Of a stretch of 55,291 nucleotides of DNA, positions 7,285 through 14,804 are shown piece after piece. The position numbers were made by a program, and so were the translations under genes. The first letter of the stretch is position 1, and every line of letters begins with the position of its first letter. The stretch is from Magnetospirillum moscoviense (GTDB lineage Bacteria; Pseudomonadota; Alphaproteobacteria; Rhodospirillales; Magnetospirillaceae). The stretch is from positions 1-55,291 of the forward strand of contig NZ_LWQU01000122.1 of assembly GCF_001650635.1 (NCBI RefSeq). The letters are read 5' to 3'. The notes under the pieces were generated by a model. It ran no database searches and was not told where the DNA came from. It was given only the letters and a program-made list of their open reading frames with translations.

Positions 7285-7633
7285 CACGCAAGCCACGCCA
7301 CCTAAGCCAGAAAACGAGGGAAAGCCAAAGGGTTCCTCGTATGGAAAGGGCATTCTTGTGGGGACAGTGTGTGCCCTGGGCTTCAACTGGGTAGTCTCCG
7401 GCCCAGATGACCGCTATCCCATCCGGGTTGAGTATGAACTCGCAAGGGCCTGCATCGACGGCTCGGGCAGCCTTCTATCGCGGGACACCTATCTTGCCAA
7501 ACAAGAGCGGTGCCTGTGTACGCTTGAGGCAACGATGAAGGAAATTTCCTATAAGGAATACAAGAAGTCCGACACAGCGTTTCTGTCGAAGTTCAGGAAC
7601 CTATCGCCCACATGCGCCAAAGGCCGGTCATAA
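7274..7633 (+). CDS. Hypothetical protein, possible single membrane segment
   Basis: A 119-residue protein. A polar, Pro/Lys-rich start is followed by a short hydrophobic stretch at about 28-42 (GILVGTVCALGFNWVV), then a soluble region with four cysteines (one in ACIDG, two in RCLCTL, one in PTCAK). It would fit a small membrane-anchored or exported protein. The stop codon sits in the loop of a strong terminator hairpin at 7619-7644. Base composition is less GC-rich than the chromosomal genes to the right, in keeping with the mobile region. Family not recognised. Confidence 0.55.
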   Translation: MSSDTQATPPKPENEGKPKGSSYGKGILVGTVCALGFNWVVSGPDDRYPIRVEYELARACIDGSGSLLSRDTYLAKQERCLCTLEATMKEISYKEYKKSDTAFLSKFRNLSPTCAKGRS

Positions 7634-7644
7634 GACCGGCCTTT
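7619..7644. terminator. Bidirectional rho-independent terminator
   Basis: AAAGGCCGGTC (7619-7629) pairs perfectly with GACCGGCCTTT (7634-7644) around ATAA. The arms begin and end in A/T runs (CTTTGTTGTT follows on the plus strand), so the hairpin can stop transcription from both sides. It serves the 119-residue gene on the plus strand and the 29-residue frame on the minus strand. Confidence 0.85.
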
Positions 7645-7652
7645 GTTGTTCC

Positions 7653-7742
7653 TTACTTTCCCTTGGGCGGGTTGTTGCCGCGACCAGGGCCAGACGGGTT
7701 GCCTGTCTTGCTGGGGCCGTTCGGAGGGGGCGAATTCGCCAT
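7653..7742 (-). CDS. 29-residue Pro/Gly/Asn-rich small protein
   Basis: A short minus-strand frame from ATG 7742 to TAA 7653. The product begins MANSPPPNGPSKTG and ends RGNNPPKGK: uncharged-polar, Pro-rich and basic at the end, with no membrane segment. Reasons to think it is real: a good ribosome site (AAGGAA, about eight bases upstream), a strong terminator nine bases after the stop, and a coherent composition with no frame competing on the other strand. Its upstream flank is the broken 5' end of the receptor gene, so its promoter may have been brought in or lost. Function unknown. Confidence 0.5.
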   Translation of the reverse strand: MANSPPPNGPSKTGNPSGPGRGNNPPKGK

Positions 7743-7762
7743 GATGCTTTCCTTCGCGGAGA

Positions 7763-9368
7763 TTGGTGGCAAGTTTTGCCGCGACGCTGGGCTTGGTGGT
7801 GGCGGCGGTGGTGCCGCTGCTGCTGCATCAGATTTCTTCGACCATCATGCGGGCGGAGACCCGCGAACTGGAGGGCGTCAACGACGCCTTCACCGCCGCG
7901 GTGGCCACCGCGGCCGACACCGGTGCCGGCATGGCCTGGCTGGTGGCGACCGTGCCCGAGGTCCAGCAGGCCTTCGCCGCCGGCAACCGCGAGCGTCTGA
8001 CCCAAATGTTCGCCCCCGGCTTCGCCACGTTGAAGGAAAAGGTCGGGGTCGATCAGTTCCAATTCCATACCGCGCCGGCCCGATCGCTTCTGCGGATCCA
8101 CATGCCCGGCAAGTTCGGCGACGATTTGTCGTCGTTTCGCATGAGTGATCGATTATTCCGGCAAGCCGGTGGCGGCGGTGGAAATCATCCTTGATGCCTC
8201 CGACTATGTCGCCCAGTACGGCAAGGCCCGCCTGATCGCCGGGGCGATTGCATTGGTGTCGCTGGTGGCGGGGTTGGCGGTGGCCTGGGTGCTGGCCCGC
8301 GGCATCTCGGCGCCGCTGCTGGGCATTACCGCGGTGATGCACCGCTTGGCCGATGGTGACCTGGACGTGGCGGTGCCCTCGACGGCACGCACCGACGAGG
8401 TCGGTGAAATGGCCCGCGCGGTGGAAGTGTTCAAGCGCAATGCCATCGACAAGCTGGCGATCGAGGCGGAAAGCCAGCGGTCGCGGGAGATCGAGGATCA
8501 GGCCCGGGCCGAACGCGGCAACGCCGCCGCCGAGCACGCCCAGGGGGTTCGCTCACGCGTCGAGGAGGTCGATCGCGCCACCGGTGCGATCAGCACCACG
8601 GCGCTGGGAATGTCCGAGCGCTCGCAGCGTAGCGGCAGCCTGTCGCTGGAGATGGGCGAGGCGGCTCGTATCACCAGCGAACGGGCCGGCATCGTGTCGG
8701 AGGCGACCAGCCAATTACCACTCGCCGTCGATGAAATCGCTCAGCAGGTCAGCGCCGCCAACGACATCACCCGCAAGGCGGTCAGCGAGGTCAGCGAGAC
8801 CGCCAACCGCATGGAGGGACTGACGGCGGCGGTTCAGGCCATCGGCCATGTGGTCGGTCTGATTCAGGGGATCGCCGCCCAGACCCGCATGCTGGCCTTG
8901 AACGCCACGATTGAAGCCGCCCGTGCGGGCGAAGCGGGCAAGGGCTTCGCCGTCGTCGCCGACGAGGTCAAGCATCTGGCCGACCAGACCGCCAGCGCCA
9001 CCGGGGACATCGCCCGGCAGGTCGCCGAAATCCAGGATTCCGCCAAGGTGATGGCCGACAGCATTGCCGACGTCGTCACGGTCGTCCAGACCCTCGACGG
9101 CGTTTCATCGACCATCGCTGGCGCGGTGCAGCAACAGGATGCCTCGACCCGCGAGATCGCCGGGCATGTCGGTGAGGTGGCCCGTCAGGCCGACGTGGTG
9201 TCCAATTCTGTCGGCTTGCTGGCGCGGACCTCTGCCAAGACCTGCGCCGGGACCATTCGGGTGATGTGGAGCGCCAAGGCACTGGCCCAGACCGTCGATA
9301 GCCTGACCGGTGAGACCGAGGACTTCCTGGCCCGTCTGCATTCACCAGGTCGAACCATCGCGACAAAA
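7763..9368 (+). pseudogene. Methyl-accepting chemotaxis protein, 5'-truncated and frameshifted
   Basis: A chemoreceptor broken at least twice. Homology starts abruptly at about 7760 (LVASFAATLGLVVAAVVPLL, the first membrane helix) with no start codon; the frame is closed upstream at 7742-7744. The periplasmic sensor frame runs to about 8140 and then continues in another frame from 8145 ([13 protein letters not shown]). After the second membrane helix come a HAMP domain ([10 protein letters not shown]) and the kinase-control tip ([20 protein letters not shown], then [10 protein letters not shown]). The C-terminus ends with [12 protein letters not shown] and has no stop before the terminator hairpin at 9369-9400; the open frame then runs on to 9899 antisense to other genes. 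Not functional as one protein. Confidence 0.9.
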
Positions 9369-9400
9369 ACCGCACCTGACGCCACGGCGTCAGGTGCGGT
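9369..9400. terminator. Long bidirectional terminator hairpin
   Basis: ACCGCACCTGACGC pairs perfectly with GCGTCAGGTGCGGT, about 14 base pairs with a four-base loop, preceded by a run of five A (9365-9369) that becomes a U-run for minus-strand transcription. It separates two convergent chemoreceptor remnants. Confidence 0.8.
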
Positions 9401-9605
9401 CGGTCTCACCGCTCAGGCCGTCGGCCGGATCGGCCAGGCTGCGGGCGCTCCGGATCACCCGCACGATTCCGGCACAGGTCTGCGCCGACGATTTCGACAG
9501 GTCGGCGACGTTCTTCGATACGGTGTCGGCCAATTGAAGCATGAATCCGGTGATATCCTTCACCGGTCGATGGATCGAACGGGCCAGCAGCTCGGTCCGC
9601 GCCAC
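9390..9605 (-). pseudogene. C-terminal remnant of a second chemoreceptor
   Basis: A 71-codon frame (GTG 9605) whose last 45 or so residues match the end of the receptor on the opposite strand position by position: [20 protein letters not shown] against [20 protein letters not shown], then [10 protein letters not shown] against [10 protein letters not shown], and LSGETD against LTGETE. The signalling tip, HAMP and sensor domains are absent; upstream the frame abuts the lipoprotein gene. It is therefore the 3' end of a paralogous receptor, left behind in inverted orientation. Its stop lies inside the terminator hairpin. Confidence 0.65.
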
Positions 9606-9618
9606 GCGGGAACCGGGG

Positions 9619-9637
9619 CCGGCCCGGCTTGGGCCGG
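9619..9637 (-). terminator. Possible terminator after the lipoprotein gene
   Basis: CCGGCCC at 9619-9625 pairs with GGGCCGG at 9631-9637 with a five-base loop, about 40 bases past the lipoprotein stop. It has no U-run, so rho-independent action is uncertain. Confidence 0.35.
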
Positions 9638-9675
9638 GCGTCAGCCGTGCAAGCCGGGCATACCGGCCGGTGGGA

Positions 9676-10263
9676 TCAGTCGAAAATGCCTTCCAGCACG
9701 CCCTTCTTGCGCCGTCCGATGCGCGGGGTGTCGCCTTCCAGGGTCGAGCGACCGAGCGCCTGGTTCTCGCGCAGGCGCTGGGCTTCCTTGGTGGCGTCCA
9801 GCTGTTCGCCGAAGCCGGGGCCGGCCGGCTTTTGCCAGAACACGACCTTGTCGGCGAAGCTCTTGTCGGCCTCGGCGATCGACTGGGTTTCCTTGTTGAT
9901 CAGCATGCGGATGTTGGGCTGGATGTTTTCCGCCCCAGCCTTCTTCAGCAGGGCGACGTCGCCCTGAGTGCGACCTTGGGTGGAAACCGGGGTGACCTGG
10001 CGGGCGTTGCCCAGCAAAGCCTGGCGGGCCTGGTCGCGGGTGTTGCCTTCCTGCGGGCGCACGGCGCCGGGCGACGGCGGGCGCAGGGCGAAGTCGGGCG
10101 GCATCGCCAGGGGGGCGCGTTCGACCACCTGGAACTCGTCGGGGACCGATTTCTCGAAGCCCATGCTTCGCTTGACGCTGTCGCAGCCGGACAGCAGAAC
10201 GACCATCACCCCGCAGGTCAGCAGGGCGGGCAGGGGGCGGCGGAAGAGGGCGAGCATCGTCAT
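9676..10263 (-). CDS. DUF3035 outer-membrane lipoprotein (BamF-like)
   Basis: A 195-residue lipoprotein. The N-terminus is a signal sequence ending in the lipobox LLSGC, so Cys27 would be lipidated and the protein anchored in the outer membrane. The rest ([20 protein letters not shown], then a Pro/Arg-rich linker) matches DUF3035, a family found in alphaproteobacteria and in some species described as BamF, a subunit of the beta-barrel assembly machine. It lies three bases after lspA, whose product processes exactly such lipoproteins, at the end of the ribF-ileS-lspA run. Met1 or Met3 may be the start. The BamF role is by family and not visible in sequence. Confidence 0.8.
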   Translation of the reverse strand: MTMLALFRRPLPALLTCGVMVVLLSGCDSVKRSMGFEKSVPDEFQVVERAPLAMPPDFALRPPSPGAVRPQEGNTRDQARQALLGNARQVTPVSTQGRTQGDVALLKKAGAENIQPNIRMLINKETQSIAEADKSFADKVVFWQKPAGPGFGEQLDATKEAQRLRENQALGRSTLEGDTPRIGRRKKGVLEGIFD

Positions 10264-10266
10264 GGC

Positions 10267-10770
10267 CTAATTCTTATCCGAGTTCCGGCGTGTGAACAAG
10301 GAATCCAATATCAACAGCACGGCGCCGACGCTGATGGCCGAATCGGCGACATTGAAGGCCGGCCAATGATAGCCGGCGACATGGACGTCCAGGAAGTCGG
10401 CGACCGCGCCCCAGCGCAGCCGGTCGATGACATTGCCCAGCGCGCCGCCGATGATGGCGCCCAGCGCCAGGGCGACCAGCGCGTTCTCGGCCTTTTTCAG
10501 CCACACCACCAGGCCGGCCGAGATGGCCACCGACAGCACCGACAAAGCCAGCCAGTTCCAGTCGCCGCCATTGTTGAAGATGCCGAACGACACGCCGCGA
10601 TTCCACGCCATCACCAGGTCGAAGATCGGCAGGATCTCGACACGGACCGGGCTGAAGAAGGGGGTGTCGGTCACCCCCTCGGGCCGCATCACCCGCTCGA
10701 CGATCCAGTATTTGGACAATTGGTCGAGGATGATGATGATGGCCGCCAGGCCCAATCCGCGTCGCAGCAT
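10267..10770 (-). CDS. lspA: Lipoprotein signal peptidase II
   Basis: A 167-residue inner-membrane aspartyl protease that removes signal peptides from prolipoproteins after lipidation. Four membrane helices are visible (residues about 7-25, 68-90, 97-114, 141-158). The catalytic aspartates are Asp116 in GNVIDRL and Asp143 in FNVADSAI, which correspond to Asp114 and Asp141 of the E. coli enzyme. The start at 10770 is five bases after ileS, the classical ileS-lspA arrangement. Antibiotic globomycin targets this family. Full length and intact. Confidence 0.96.
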   Translation of the reverse strand: MLRRGLGLAAIIIILDQLSKYWIVERVMRPEGVTDTPFFSPVRVEILPIFDLVMAWNRGVSFGIFNNGGDWNWLALSVLSVAISAGLVVWLKKAENALVALALGAIIGGALGNVIDRLRWGAVADFLDVHVAGYHWPAFNVADSAISVGAVLLILDSLFTRRNSDKN

Positions 10771-10775
10771 GGCCG

Positions 10776-13631
10776 TCAGCCCGCCACCGCTTCGGCGCAG
10801 CGGGCGCAGATTCCGGCGTGGGCTTGGTGGCCGACCTCGGGCAGCACCTTCCAGCAGCGCTGGCACTTGTCGCCGTCCGACGGGCGCGACACCACGCCGA
10901 CACCGTCGATGTCGGGCAGGCGGAACGCCTCGGCCGGGGCCTCGCCCTCGACCACCAGCATCCCTGAGGTGATGGCAAGCTCGGCCATGTCCTGGCCCTC
11001 GATGGCGGCGGCCAGGGCGCCCTCGACATAAAGGACCGGGTTGGCCTGCAGGCTGGAGCCGATGCGCTTGGCAGCGCGTTCCACTTCCAGGGCGCCGGTA
11101 ACGACGCGGCGCACCAGGCGGATCTTTTCCCACTTGGCGGCCAGGTCCGGGTCGGCCCAGCCGGCCGGGATGTCGGGGAAGGTTTCCAGATGGACCGAGC
11201 CGTCTTCCGACGGATGGCGGGCCAGCCAGGCTTCTTCCGCCGTGAAGCAGGCGAACGGGGCCAGCCACTTGCACAAGGAATCCAGCACGATGTCGAAAAC
11301 CGTGCGGGCGGCGCGGCGGCGCAGGGAATCGGGTCGGTCGCAGTACAGCGCGTCCTTCCTGATGTCGAAATAGAAGGCAGACAGATCGACGGCGCAGAAA
11401 TTGTGCAGCTCGGTGAACCAGCCATGGAAGGTGAAGTCGTCGCAGGCGACCTTCAGCCCGGCATCCAGCTCGGTCAGGCGGTGCAGCACCCAGCGTTCCA
11501 GCTCGGGCATCTGGTCGGGCGCCAGCTTCTCGGCATCTGTGAAGCCGTCGAGCGCGCCCAGCAGATAGCGCAGGGTATTCCTGAGCCGGCGATAGATATC
11601 GACCTGGGTCTTCAGGATTTCCGGGCCGATGCGCAGATCGTCGGAATAGTCGGACCCCACCACCCACAGGCGCAGGATGTCGGCGCCTTGGGTGCCGACC
11701 ACGTCCTGCGGGCTGACGACGTTGCCCAGCGACTTGCTCATCTTGCGGCCGTCCTCGTCCAGGACGAAGCCGTGGGTCAGCACCGAATCATAGGGGGCGC
11801 GGCCGCGGGTGGCGCAGCTTTCCAGCAGCGAGGAATGGAACCAGCCGCGATGCTGGTCCGAGCCTTCCAGGTACAAGGACGCCGGCCAGGCCAGACCCGG
11901 CCATTCATCGCCTTCCAGCACGAAGGCGTGGGTGCAGCCGGAATCGAACCACACATCCAGGATGTCGAACACCTGCTCGTAATCGGCCGGGTCGCGGCCT
12001 TCGCCCAGGAAGCGCTCGGGCTTCGAGGTGTACCAGGCGTCCGACCCATCGGTCTCGAAGGCGGCGACGATACGGTCCATCACGGCCCCGTCGCGCAGGG
12101 GCTGGCCGGTCCTTTTATCGACGAACACGGTGATCGGCACGCCCCAGGCGCGCTGGCGCGACAGGCACCAATCGGGCCGGCTTTCGATCATCGAGCCGAT
12201 ACGGTTCCGCCCTTGCGCCGGCACGAAGCGGGTGTCGTCGATGGCGGCCAGCGCCTTGGCGCGCAAGGAGGTGGTTTCCATCGACACGAACCATTGCGGC
12301 GTGGTGCGAAAGATCAAGGGCGCCTTGGATCGCCAGGAATGCGGATAGGAATGCTCGACCTTGCCCGAAGCCAGCAGGGCACCGCAGGCCTTCATCGCCT
12401 CGATCACCGGCTTGGCGACCGGGCTGTAATACTTGCCGTTCTTGCCCTGGGCCAGCACGGCCTGGCCTGCGAAGATCGCCACCGACGGGTAATAGGTGCC
12501 GTCGGGCTGCACGGTGTCGGGCACGGCAATGTTGTTGGCCCGGCCCAGATGGAAGTCGTCCTCGCCATGGCCCGGCGCGATGTGGACGAAGCCGGTGCCG
12601 GTATCGGTGGTGACGAAATCGCCTTCCAGCAGCGGGACAGTGAAATCATAGCCGCCGGCGGCCTGCGGATGATTGCGAAGCGGATGGCGGCAGATGGTGC
12701 CGGCCAGGTCAGCGCCCTTGTAGCTGCCCAGGATCTCATAGGACGCGAAGCCGGCATCCTTCTGAACCTGTTCCAACAGCGGCTGGGCCACCAGCATGCG
12801 CACGCCTTCAAAGGCATGCGGGCCGGCATCGGCGGCGAAGCCCTGCGGCTTGACCAGCACGTAATCGATGTCGGCGCCGTAGGCGACGGCGCGGTTGCCC
12901 GGCATGGTCCACGGCGTGGTGGTCCAGATCACCACCTTGGCACCCACCAGTTCGGTCCTGGGGCTGGTCTCGACCGGGAAGCCGACCCAGATGGTGGTGC
13001 TGGTATGGTCGTGATACTCGACCTCGGCCTCGGCCAGGGCGGTCTTTTCCACCACCGACCACATCACCGGCTTGGCGCCCTTGTACAAGGACCCGTCCAG
13101 CAGCACCTTGCCCAACTCGCGGGCGATGGTGGCCTCGGCCCGGTTGGTCATGGTGGTATAGGGATGATTCCAGTCGCCGCCCACGCCCAGACGCTTGAAT
13201 TCCTCGCGCTGGATGTCGATCCACTGGCGCGCGAACTGGCGGCATTCCTCGCGGAACTGCACCACCGGCACCTGATCCTTGTCCTGGCCGGCCTCGCGGT
13301 ACTTTTCCTCGATCTTCCATTCGATCGGCAGGCCGTGGCAGTCCCAGCCCGGGACGTAATGGGCGTCCTTGCCCAGCATGGACTGGGTGCGGTTGATGAC
13401 GTCCTTCAAGATCTTGTTGAGCGCGTGGCCGATATGCAGGTGGCCATTGGCGTAGGGCGGGCCGTCATGCAGCGTGAATTTGGGCTTGCCCTGGCCGGCG
13501 TCGCGCTGACGCGCGAACAGGCCGATCCTTTCCCACCGCGCCAGCAGCTTGGGCTCGAGCTCGGGCAGGCCGGCCTTCATCGGGAAGTCGGTCTTGGGCA
13601 GGAAGACGGTGGCTTTGATATCGACGCTCAT
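10776..13631 (-). CDS. ileS: Isoleucyl-tRNA synthetase
   Basis: A 951-residue class I aminoacyl-tRNA synthetase that charges tRNA-Ile and edits misactivated valine. The HIGH signature is at residues 66-69 (GHLHIGHALNK) and KMSKS at about 627-631 (DGRKMSKSLGN). The editing domain lies between them (WTTTPWTMPGNRAVAYG). The C-terminus carries the zinc-binding CQRCWK...CARCAE typical of bacterial type IleS1. Start at ATG 13631 gives MSVDIKATVFLP; a longer frame upstream runs back into ribF and is rejected. It is followed after five bases by lspA and preceded by ribF with a 17-base gap. Confidence 0.97.
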   Translation of the reverse strand: MSVDIKATVFLPKTDFPMKAGLPELEPKLLARWERIGLFARQRDAGQGKPKFTLHDGPPYANGHLHIGHALNKILKDVINRTQSMLGKDAHYVPGWDCHGLPIEWKIEEKYREAGQDKDQVPVVQFREECRQFARQWIDIQREEFKRLGVGGDWNHPYTTMTNRAEATIARELGKVLLDGSLYKGAKPVMWSVVEKTALAEAEVEYHDHTSTTIWVGFPVETSPRTELVGAKVVIWTTTPWTMPGNRAVAYGADIDYVLVKPQGFAADAGPHAFEGVRMLVAQPLLEQVQKDAGFASYEILGSYKGADLAGTICRHPLRNHPQAAGGYDFTVPLLEGDFVTTDTGTGFVHIAPGHGEDDFHLGRANNIAVPDTVQPDGTYYPSVAIFAGQAVLAQGKNGKYYSPVAKPVIEAMKACGALLASGKVEHSYPHSWRSKAPLIFRTTPQWFVSMETTSLRAKALAAIDDTRFVPAQGRNRIGSMIESRPDWCLSRQRAWGVPITVFVDKRTGQPLRDGAVMDRIVAAFETDGSDAWYTSKPERFLGEGRDPADYEQVFDILDVWFDSGCTHAFVLEGDEWPGLAWPASLYLEGSDQHRGWFHSSLLESCATRGRAPYDSVLTHGFVLDEDGRKMSKSLGNVVSPQDVVGTQGADILRLWVVGSDYSDDLRIGPEILKTQVDIYRRLRNTLRYLLGALDGFTDAEKLAPDQMPELERWVLHRLTELDAGLKVACDDFTFHGWFTELHNFCAVDLSAFYFDIRKDALYCDRPDSLRRRAARTVFDIVLDSLCKWLAPFACFTAEEAWLARHPSEDGSVHLETFPDIPAGWADPDLAAKWEKIRLVRRVVTGALEVERAAKRIGSSLQANPVLYVEGALAAAIEGQDMAELAITSGMLVVEGEAPAEAFRLPDIDGVGVVSRPSDGDKCQRCWKVLPEVGHQAHAGICARCAEAVAG

Positions 13632-13648
13632 GGCGGTGCTCGGGGGGC

Positions 13649-14635
13649 TTATGGTTCGGCCACCGGCACCAGCGGGCCGGGGCTTTCGGGGAAATGGCGC
13701 AGGGCCAGCATGGCGCGGGCCTGAAGGGCATCGGCGGCGATCTGGGCCTTCAAGGAATCCAGGCCGTCGAAGCGGCGTTCGGGGCGGATGAAATCGATCA
13801 GGGCGACCCGTAGATGGCGGCCGTACAGATCCTCGGAATGATCGAACAGGTGGACTTCCAGCACCGGCGGCCCGCCATCGACGGTCGGGCGGCGGCCGAA
13901 ATTGGCGATTCCGTCGCGCCACAGGGTGGTCGCCCCCTTGTCGATGCCGGCCCTGACCGAATAGACCCCGGCGGCCGGCGGCTGATACTCGCCCAGATGC
14001 AGGTTGGCGGTGGGAAAGCCGATGGTGCGGCCGCGGGCGTCGCCATGTTCGACGCGGCCTTCGATTTCCCAGTAATGGCCCAGCAGGCGGGCGGCGTCGG
14101 TGGGGCGGGCCTCGACCAGATGGGTGCGCACCGCCGTCGAGGAATAGGTCTCGCCCGAAGGGGCCACTTCCGGCGGGACCGAGGTGAAGCCGAAGCGGCC
14201 CTCGTCGGCCATCTTCTGCAGCAGGGCGCCGGTGCCCTGGCGGCCCTTGCCGAACACGTAATCATAGCCGACCACCACATGGCGGACGTTCAGGCAATGG
14301 CCCAGGATGTCGTCGATGAAGGCCTGGGCCGAAAGATTGGCGAAGTCGGCGTCGAAATGCTGCTGGAACAATAGATCGATGCCCAAGGCCTCGATCAGGC
14401 GGGACTTGACGCGAAACGGCGTCAGGCGGAACGAGGCCTGGGCCGGATTGAAGAAGGCGCGCGGATGCGGCTCGAAGGTCATCACCCCATGGGGCGCGCC
14501 CAGTTCGGTGGCGATGCGCTTGGCGGCCAGGATCACCGCCTGGTGACCGCGATGGACGCCATCGAAATTGCCAAGCGCCACCACCGCCCCGGACAGGTCG
14601 GAGGTCAGTTCGCCGCAATGTCTGATCAAACGCAT
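13649..14635 (-). CDS. ribF: Bifunctional riboflavin kinase/FAD synthetase
   Basis: A 328-residue enzyme that phosphorylates riboflavin to FMN and adenylates FMN to FAD in the cytoplasm. The N-terminal adenylyltransferase domain shows ALGNFDGVHRGHQ (nucleotide-binding HxGH) and VVGYDYVFGKGRQGT; the C-terminal flavokinase domain shows the GRTIGFPTANL motif. Length is normal. It heads the ribF-ileS-lspA run that is common in Proteobacteria. The 169 bases upstream must hold the operon promoter; I saw no FMN riboswitch there. Confidence 0.96.
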   Translation of the reverse strand: MRLIRHCGELTSDLSGAVVALGNFDGVHRGHQAVILAAKRIATELGAPHGVMTFEPHPRAFFNPAQASFRLTPFRVKSRLIEALGIDLLFQQHFDADFANLSAQAFIDDILGHCLNVRHVVVGYDYVFGKGRQGTGALLQKMADEGRFGFTSVPPEVAPSGETYSSTAVRTHLVEARPTDAARLLGHYWEIEGRVEHGDARGRTIGFPTANLHLGEYQPPAAGVYSVRAGIDKGATTLWRDGIANFGRRPTVDGGPPVLEVHLFDHSEDLYGRHLRVALIDFIRPERRFDGLDSLKAQIAADALQARAMLALRHFPESPGPLVPVAEP

Positions 14636-14804
14636 GGTGCCGCCGCCGGCTCGCTACTGAAAATCAGGGACGGTAAGGGGTATCCGATGCCGGCCTTCTA
14701 CGCAAGCGCGGCGCGATATGATCGCCCCTCGCCGGGCGGGCGCATCCGCGCCCCTGGCCGCTCGCTCAATGCTCGCAAGGGTGTCGTGGTTCAGGTTGGA
14801 GGCA

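Noticed and set aside
9400-9899. Extension of the chemoreceptor frame past 9400
   Set aside because: The frame passes through a terminator and becomes antisense to the second receptor remnant and to the lipoprotein gene; it has no receptor homology.
10274-11425. 383-codon frame in another phase over ileS and lspA
   Set aside because: Out-of-phase shadow of two genes with clear signatures.
11190-13724. 844-codon plus-strand frame opposite ileS
   Set aside because: Antisense shadow of ileS; no ribosome site or domain.
13632-13922. N-terminal extension of IleS by about 97 codons
   Set aside because: It runs over the 3' end of ribF, is Pro/Arg-rich, and the known protein begins at MSVDIKATVF.
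14636-14804. FMN riboswitch upstream of ribF
   Set aside because: I see none of the conserved RFN box elements; the gap holds only ordinary GC-rich sequence.
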